Of a DNA stretch of 64,000 nucleotides, positions 57,656 to 64,000 are shown piece after piece. The DNA comes from Vandiemenella viatica. Its lineage: Eukaryota > Arthropoda > Insecta > Orthoptera > Morabidae. The position numbers were made by a program, and so were the translations under genes. The DNA is taken from assembly GCA_031002005.1 (NCBI GenBank), contig CM061921.1:177328935-177392934 (forward strand). The letters are read 5' to 3'. The stretch's first letter is position 1. Every line of letters starts with the position of its first letter. Under the pieces are notes generated by a model. It ran no database searches, was not told where the DNA came from, and saw only the letters and a program-made list of their open reading frames with translations.

Positions 57656-57838
57656 GTTCTCCTTGCGAGCACGACGGTCTGTGTGTGAACACTCCTGGCT
57701 CGTTCGCGTGCAACTGCACACAGGGCTTCACAGGACCACGCTGCGAGACCAATGTCAACGAGTGTGAGAGCCATCCCTGCAAGAACGACGGTTCCTGCCT
57801 AGACGACCCAGGCACCTTCCGCTGTGTCTGCATGCCCG
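57656..57838 (+). CDS. N: Notch exon: EGF11 and most of EGF12 (ligand-binding core)
   Basis: A 183-bp symmetric phase 1-1 exon encoding the rest of EGF11 ([32 protein letters not shown]) and EGF12 up to its fifth Cys and following MPG ([27 protein letters not shown]). EGF11-12 are the minimal region of Notch that binds Delta and Serrate/Jagged (established for fly and vertebrate Notch). EGF12 has both an O-fucose site (CKNDGSC, the site elongated by Fringe) and an O-glucose site (CESHPC). The EGF11 stretch [10 protein letters not shown] fits the POGLUT2/3 glucosylation consensus. The acceptor is cttgcag before 57656 and the donor gtgagt from 57839, read as coding by mistake in a plain ORF call. 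Highly conserved, no disabling change seen. Confidence 0.95.
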
Positions 57839-58499
57839 GTGAGTAGTGGACCCGGCGCAACATATTTGGTTATCAAATGGTATAGCTGGATTTTGGAGTT
57901 TCATTGAATAACGCATTCCTCGATTTTGTTATTATCAGGTATTCAAGAGAGCCCCCTGTGTGGAAGAAAATTAAAAAAAAAATAAAAGATCTGGCTGTCC
58001 ATTTTATTCGGAGAGCTTCATTAATAAGAACGTTACAAAGTTCAACCAAAATAGGCAGTCGCATGAAAATTAACTGATGTATAGACCACAGCATGGTAGA
58101 AAACCGTTAATTAACAAGGTTAACAAAATTGAAAAACCTAAAAAATCATTAACGTTCTTCTTAACTTCTGAACTTCCGTTAACTTCGGTCCGTTACATTG
58201 GTTGTTGACGTCATTTCGTTTGTTTGAATTTCGTGCCATTACGTTCGACAAGTCGAATAGCGAACGAATTAGGTAACGCGAAGCGCAAGTGCGAATGTAT
58301 AACTGGTATGCTAGGCATGGCTAGAGTTATCGAGTATTTGTATTTTACGTCTGCAAACCGCATACAAGTTTCAAATCCAATCATTGATTGATTTTAATGT
58401 TTTATAACTTAACGTTTTTACTAACATAGTGCCACTTTTTAGTTTGTGTTGGAGTTTGTTAGTGTAATAAGTTAAATTGATGTTCATTACAAGATTACA

Positions 58500-59020
58500 T
58501 GATGGAAACTGAATACGTAGAAACTGTTAGTGAAAGCAGCAACGTTAGCAATAGCAACACATTTATGCGGTTATATTGCATTTAAATCGAGAATGGGAAA
58601 ACAGTTGATTTATGAATTCAAACTGTGCTTGTCTAAACCTTCTGCAATCAAGGCTTACGTTTCTAGCTTTAATAATCTTAAACAACACATGAGTAGAAAG
58701 CAAATATTTACATTTTGAAAAAAAGTTGAAAGCGGGGTCAACTCGTGGAAAAGGGAAAACAGTTCAAAGCCTTCTTCAAGTACTGTGGATTCTTCTGGTG
58801 TATATAGCAACAGAAGTTATTTTTCAATCACCATCTGCTAACAAAAGGTTACGTAAAAAAAGCATTGGTGAATCTTTTGGCATCGTAGTTATCGACAGCA
58901 GCCTGTCTCAAGCTGACGTGGACCAATGCATTGTAAGCTTTTACGTTGCCAGCATTATTCCACTATATGTTGCAGAATCCGATACGTCTGAGAAGCTGAT
59001 TAAAACTTTGAATCCACTTT
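58500..59020 (+). pseudogene. hAT-like N-terminal fragment
   Basis: The pieces FNNLKQHMSRK (end of a BED-type zinc finger), then QADVDQCIVSFYVASIIPLY and VAESDTSEKLIKTLNP match the BED/hAT N-terminal layout (xxLxxHLxxxH ... xxxAIxxFFxxxxxPFxxVExxxFxxLxxxLxP). Several stops. No downstream catalytic domain. Confidence 0.5.
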
Positions 59021-59444
59021 GAGGCATTATTTGGATCATATTTTATCTCTTCTTTATGCAATGGTATTACGAACAAGACCATAACTGCCATCTTGCGAAG
59101 TGACCAGCTTACATACGCACAATAAAATGTCTCTTCTTTATTCACTCTAAGGAGTCATCGTTGACGATGGTGGTACCAGTGAAACACACACACAAGGCTT
59201 TTTTTAAAAATAAAAAGAACTGTTTGTAATGTGTGGTTGACGTAATGACATACCTGCAACGATATAGATGGAAATGGCAGAAATTTCTGTGCATGCAGTG
59301 CAAATGTGAGCGGCAATACGAGGGAAGACATTTGCATATAAACGAAGCTACCGAACTAAAATATAAAGCTTTCTATGATTTTACGGTGCAGAAGACCTTT
59401 AGTGTAAATATCTTGGCATTATATTTGACAGTGGACTTTATTGT

Positions 59445-59960
59445 GTGAGACACTTTAGGCAGGTGTTAGAAAGTGATTTTATAATCCTTCATTTATTGGA
59501 GAGGGTGTTGAGAGGATGTACCATGGAAGTGAGGAAATTTTTTTACAAAACATTGGCCAGATCGTTGCTTGAATATGGTGTTGTGGTACGGGACACACAT
59601 TTTGGCTATCAAAATCAGAAGTTGGAGAAGGTACAGAAGAGAGCAGCTAGATTTGTTTATGGAAATTACCATTGAACGCAATCAGTAACGAGGTTGGGAG
59701 TTATTGGAAGACAGAAAGCAGGTGAGGAGTTTGGATTGTATAAGACTTATAATCGCGAAGACGCATTCATGTATATTTTTAGAAGGTTTAGAAGTAATGC
59801 GTTGAAGGGAAAAGCTGACCACGACCATAAGCTGCGACTTGACATCAGGCGCAAGAGAGTAAGAACATTTTCTTTTGTAGGTAAGGGTGTCGGGGACTGG
59901 AATAAATTGCAAAGGAAAGTGCTGAACAACATACCAAAAATTATCGAAAGCGTTTAAAAT
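59445..59960 (+). pseudogene. LINE reverse transcriptase C-terminal fragment
   Basis: Two neighbouring frames read FYKTLARSLLEYGVVVRDTH then NQKLEKVQKRAARFVYGNYH, and after a stop LGVIGRQKAGEEFGLYKTYN, RKRVRTFSFVGKGVGDWNKL and QRKVLNNIPKIIESV. These match the LINE tail (KTLVRPxLEYxxxVWDPH...LEKVQRRAARFVxxxY ... FSFxxRxIxDWNxLPxxV). The VWDP position reads VVRDT. Relic. Confidence 0.7.
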
Positions 59961-61154
59961 TCGTAAGGGCAAAGTTGCAAAAATATATTGAAAATTTTAA
60001 GATAAAAAACTCAGTACATGGGAAAAGTGTGTAGGAATGTTGCTACCGGAGCATGTGCTTCATCGCAATTGGATTAAAATTAAATTATTAGTGCTGCGAG
60101 AGTGCTAGTCACAGTTTTTGGCAAAATACGAGGAAGGATTTCTCAAATGCATAAGAACACCTAGTCGTCAGTTTGATTCATATAAATCTAAAACTGAGGG
60201 ATTGTGTGTAGTTGGAATTTCTTTTTGGGACGTACCTGAAAGTGGCGTTTCAATCTTAGAAGACAGCTCAAAACTTACGTATGCGAGCTTACTAATCTAA
60301 TTCATAATTTCGAAACTCTGTTTGTTATCAGAAATAACATTCGTTTTCAGTTACAGGGGCATAGATTTATTCGATATGAAGTATAAACGGGGAAGAGGTT
60401 GTTCCTCCAAGCCCTTCATTTCTCTCATGCTCAAACAGTATTCTAACAGGCGTAAAGTTATGTGTTATCTGCATATTTCGGCTAAAATTCTAAGTAATTC
60501 ACTTCATTCTTGTTGAAGAGTTTGTTATTGTGATTTTCTTATATACGCGACTTATTTGTGTATAATTCTTTTTGCTGTCATAAATAACGATATGTTGCTA
60601 ATGTTTCCGTCGCTCTACTCAAAGAAAGTAAATAGCGTTTTTTCTTCTTCTTTGAAAGACACCCTATTTCACAAACAAGATAGGTTATAAACATTAACAA
60701 GCGCTTACAAGATACTGTACTTACTTTTTATATGGGCTAGTAGTACAAAGATCCTAATAATAAAGTATATCAGAGGTAACAGACGTCGAATTAAGTATTT
60801 GAAGCGAACGAACGCGCCATTTTACAGTATACCTGACCCTCGGAGCGCTAACTAAATCATAGTTTCTTTTTGTACAATTTACAACATATTTCCCCGCTCT
60901 GCTGTCATGGTCATTACTTTAGATTTTCTGTTAATGTCAGTGATAATCGTTTAGTTTCTATTTGCACTCTTCTGTTACATCCGTGAATCTAAAATCCCTC
61001 TCTAGCATAGCGTGGCTGAGTTTCATGATCTGATCCACGAGAAAATCATGATTAGTCACAAGGCCTCGAATGTTTCGCTTTAAAGCCACGAAAATTTGTA
61101 ACTACTGTAATAGCATGCCACGCGTTCTGACCATGGAGGACAGGGGCGCATCCA

Positions 61155-61275
61155 GGATTTTGGTTTGGGGGGGGGGGGGCTAGGCTTGAGTGGATTTTGG
61201 TTGGGGGGGCTTGGCTTGAGTGGATTTTGGTTGGGGGGGGCTTGCCTTTAATGTATTTTGGGCTTGGCTTGAGTC
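61155..61275. repeat. G-rich minisatellite, ~32-bp unit, 3 copies
   Basis: The unit GGCTTGGCTTGAGTGGATTT then TGGTTGGGGGGG is repeated about three times from the G13 run at 61167-61179 on. It forms part of a wider block ending at the C tract; CAGGGGCGCATCCAGGATTT at 61141 and GGATCCACCC at 61426 are roughly inverted, which suggests a small element with these ends. Confidence 0.65.
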
Positions 61276-61399
61276 GGGCAAAAAGGTGGTATTTATAGTC
61301 TAATCGGGCCTCAAATCCGTAGACCTACAAAAAAAGGTCAAAATTACAATGTCAGAGATGGACCTAGATACTTTTGGGGGGAGGGCTTGAGCCCCCTAG

Positions 61400-61425
61400 C
61401 CCCCCCCCCCCCCCCCCCCCCCCCC
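61400..61425. repeat. Homopolymer C tract, 26 bases
   Basis: Uninterrupted C run at 61400-61425 next to GGGGGGAGGGCTTGAGCCCCC at 61375-61396, so G- and C-runs face each other. Length in the assembly is probably inexact. Confidence 0.85.
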
Positions 61426-62667
61426 TGGATCCACCCATGATGGAGGAAATTCCTTCCTACATGGTTCTGACAGCTTTGTGTGATTTATTTCTTGTTAAGT
61501 GCTTTGTACATTTTGGAAGCAGTGGAGGTCACATAGATGTAACTAATGATTTTGCGCTGTTTCACTAAGCAGTATTGTACGTATAGATCTAAATTTTCCC
61601 CAAGTGACGATAAAATATGTCTATTGAGCCTGCCAACCGTTCAGAAAGATCGCTGGAGCTGCAGGCGTGGCGAGAAAGCGCTCCGTTTCTCACGACCTCG
61701 GTAGGCGCGAGTGGCTCACTGGAGCTTCCTCGGCTTAAACTAAACTTCCTCAGTATTGCATTAGAAATGGTACGCATTGCTGTCCTCCCTTAAATAAACG
61801 CGATTCGTGATCAGATTAGCACAAAGCTTAATGGGAAGCTACTACCTTAGAACAACAGATCAATCTCTCTTCATATGCTCCATAATAGAAAGTTTCATTT
61901 GTTTGTACCATAATCCCAGGTACATAGCTTCAATACGAGAAACCAAAATAACTTCTACAAAACTCTACCATTGTTTTTAATACGAAAAAATGTTATTTAT
62001 TCGATACGCACCTGTTTACTAATATGAAGATGTGTTATTCATTCGAGACGCGCCTGTTTAATAAACTTTTGACAGTAAAAAACGGTTTCTACCAAATAAA
62101 AGTATATTTAAAGAATAGCTGAAATCATCTTATTGCTAGCACCCAAGGATTTATATATCACACATAATTGCTTCTGTGTGGCCTCTACAAAATTCAGGTG
62201 TTATTTGTAATTAATATATAATATTTGTGTCTAACAAATAATAATTTTCACTATGTTATTCATCATGTATGTTTATTTAAATACTATGATGTGTTCTATA
62301 TTCCAGAAGTCTCTACTCGGGAAGTGATCTATATAAAACAATAATAAAAAATATGGACATTTAAAAAAAATAAGATTGAGGAAAACTTATTTTTCATACG
62401 ATGCTGAAAAGATGGTTTGATAATACTTAGGTGTTGACCCATAATGTCTACACAAGCAATGAAATAAAAAACAAAGCTTATGAGTTTACAATATCTGACC
62501 ATGCTAGAGATGGACTTTACAGTTCATCTTCCCTCTTTCATACTTTCATGCCCACTTTACACAAAAAAAGAGAAATTATGACAGAGATAACTGAAACAAA
62601 ATAAAAAAATATCCTAGATTTAAAATCGATAACAAACAATCATCCTTCGACGATTGCTGTGAATAAG

Positions 62668-62695
62668 ACTTCTTCTTCTTCTTCTCTCTCTCTCT

Positions 62696-62746
<51 letters not shown>
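62668..62746. repeat. (TTC)n(CT)n T48 compound microsatellite
   Basis: About five TTC units, about eight CT units, then 48 T at 62699-62746. A long pyrimidine tract about 1.2 kb before the next Notch exon. Nothing resembling an acceptor is used here as no coding sequence follows. Confidence 0.85.
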
Positions 62747-62747
<1 letters not shown>

Positions 62748-63114
62748 ACAGGATAAAGTTTCAGATTGCTCTAGTAGCAAACACAATTATAAAATTATGT
62801 AACTTCTGCTTGTCCATCACTGTTAAGTGTTTGATACCAAAAAACTATCAATTATTTTGAAATAAATTTTGTATTGCTATTTTAAAAGTAAATTTCTAGC
62901 GTAGAACAATTATTTAATATTGTTACATAATTCTAATTTTTATGTAGTTCTACAATACATTCATTTTCCATAGATTCCAATATAAGAGACTGGCTCTGTG
63001 AGGTGCGGAAAGTTGTAAATTTACAGATAAACAATAGATAAATACTTCAGAAGACATACAATCACAGCATACATGGTACATTAATTACGTCAACTACATT
63101 TACACACTGACAGT

Positions 63115-63560
63115 TATTTTGTGGATACCTTAGAAATAGATTCTTCAACTGTGTAGATAGAGTTGTCAATTAATTTTTTTTAAAAAAATTTCCTAAATTT
63201 AATCTTATCATCCCATAGACATTTAAGTTGCGTTGGGAGCTTGTCAAAGATATCTATTCCTAAATATCAGACCCCTTTTTGAACAAATAACAATGACCTG
63301 TAATCCTTGTGAAGATCATTTCTACTTCTAGTGCCATAATTGTGTATTTTACTGTTTGTTTCAAATAGAGTATAATTTGTGACTACAAAGGACATCAATG
63401 TGTATATATACTCGGCCACCAATGTTAAAATTCCTAACTTTTTGAACAGCTCTCTGCATGAAGTTCTACTGCTAACCCCACACATAATTCTTACCTGTTA
63501 CTCGCTTTTGGACTCCCAACACTTTGTATCTATGAGTAGAATTGTCCCAGAATATTATTC
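63115..63560 (-). pseudogene. LINE reverse transcriptase C-terminal fragment
   Basis: The minus strand gives NGIIFWDNSTHRYKVLGVQK, then CGVSSRTSCRELFKKLGILT, LVAEYIYTLMSFVV, NSKIHNYGTRSRNDLHKDYR, LLFVQKGV, a stop, YLGIDIFDKLPTQLKCLWDD and KIKFRKFF. This matches the LINE tail (YGIIFWGNS...xxxRxSCRxLFxxLxILTLxxxYIY...HxYxTRxxxxLHxxxHRLxxxxKGVxYxGIKIFNxLPxxIK). One of the better preserved relics. It lies about 400 bases before the Notch exon at 63963. Confidence 0.8.
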
Positions 63561-63962
63561 CATTTGACATTAAGGAGTTCTAGTAGCAAAGTTGTCTTAT
63601 ATTTCGATATAATGCTTGATAATAAAAATGATTCTGTTAAAATGGAAATACCAAGAAATAATTTCTAAACAATAGTTGTTTAAAATACAAGGCATTTCCA
63701 CAAGGCTGATGAAAAACTAAATGGAAATTTGATTAGTCACTTTTTTATTAGAAATACTGTCTCATATACAGTGAAACTAATACATTGGTTACTCTGCTAA
63801 ATACTTGAGATCTGCCATACCCCCAAATCTACTAACAATAACAAAAACCTCCATCAAATTTATTAGCATACACTGTTATAAACTTGTCACTCCCTGGCCA
63901 AACTTATTAAAACACTTATGCAGAAAGAAGATTTACTAATTGAACATTCTTTTTTTCTCTAG

Positions 63963-64000
63963 GATTTACTGGCACCCAGTGTGAAACGGACATTGACGAA
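63963..64000 (+). CDS. N: Notch exon (partial): end of EGF12, start of EGF13
   Basis: First 38 bases of the next Notch exon, cut by the window edge. With the split Gly codon from the previous exon it reads GFTGTQCETDIDE: the final Cys of EGF12 and the calcium-binding start of EGF13. The acceptor is ttttttctctag with a strong pyrimidine tract, and phase 1 matches the upstream donor. The joined C5 to C6 segment of EGF12 reads CMPGFTGTQC, which fits the EOGT O-GlcNAc consensus C-x-x-G-x-T-G-x-x-C. Confidence 0.93.

Larger units (their letters stand above)
57839..63962 (+). other. Notch intron between the EGF11-12 and EGF12-13 exons (6,124 bp)
   Basis: Donor gtgagt at 57839, acceptor tctctag ending 63962, phase 1. 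It contains a hAT-like fragment, two LINE fragments, a G/C-rich minisatellite and a long CT/T tract. The stretches 59970-61150, 61430-62660 and 62750-63110 hold nothing I recognise. Confidence 0.85.

Noticed and set aside
1..64000. A new enzymatic, defence or secondary-metabolism system
   Set aside because: All recognisable coding sense outside the Notch exons belongs to known transposable-element families in decayed form.

Overview
This window is a piece of an insect nuclear genome lying inside the Notch (N) receptor gene, read on the + strand. The only host coding sequence I can support is four exons: 32297-32653, 51803-51958, 57656-57838 and a partial one at 63963-64000. Together they encode the end of EGF repeat 6, repeats 7 to 12 and the first residues of repeat 13 of the extracellular domain. 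Repeats 11 and 12 are the core that binds Delta and Serrate/Jagged. All seven visible exon edges fall after the first base of a codon (phase 1), with GT/AG splice sites, so the exons join in one open frame. The exons are GC-rich and sit in AT-rich introns of more than 32 kb, about 19.1 kb, 5.7 kb and 6.1 kb.

Almost everything else is transposable-element debris, which indicates a large, repeat-rich insect genome. The tRNA-derived SINE style (heads followed by conserved bodies ending in poly(A) or ATT repeats) reminds me of crickets, stick insects and their relatives (Polyneoptera). That is an impression from memory, not a demonstrated placement.

Layout. 1-32296 is one unbroken intron (its 5' end is outside the window). 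It holds a Harbinger-like MITE (1876-2757), a PIF1-like helicase relic (3490-3760, minus), a head-to-tail dimer of a MADF-bearing PIF/Harbinger element (6322-9835), and a decayed I/Jockey-type LINE (about 10.5-18.2 kb). The LINE has been hit by four later insertions, three with visible target-site duplications and one Tc1 element with flanking TA. Further on are several SINEs, a second Harbinger relic (27519-28605) and a 53-base poly(A). The 19-kb intron (32654-51802) has a degenerate tandem array (36.27-38.04 kb), a third Harbinger-like element (38756-39769), LINE fragments, a Tc1 relic split around a hAT relic (43.2-45.8 kb), and a nearly full-length hAT relic on the minus strand interrupted by a SINE (46.25-48.82 kb). 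The two last introns hold mariner, Tc1-like, hAT and LINE fragments and several homopolymer or minisatellite tracts.

The window gives a readable stacking order of insertions. I found no sign of a new enzymatic or defence system. The most unusual objects are a Tc1 element whose 507-bp arms are nearly perfect inverted copies, the Harbinger dimer, two extremely short retroposons (35 and 56 bp) with 12-bp target duplications, and a ~100-bp palindrome inside the LINE RNase H region.
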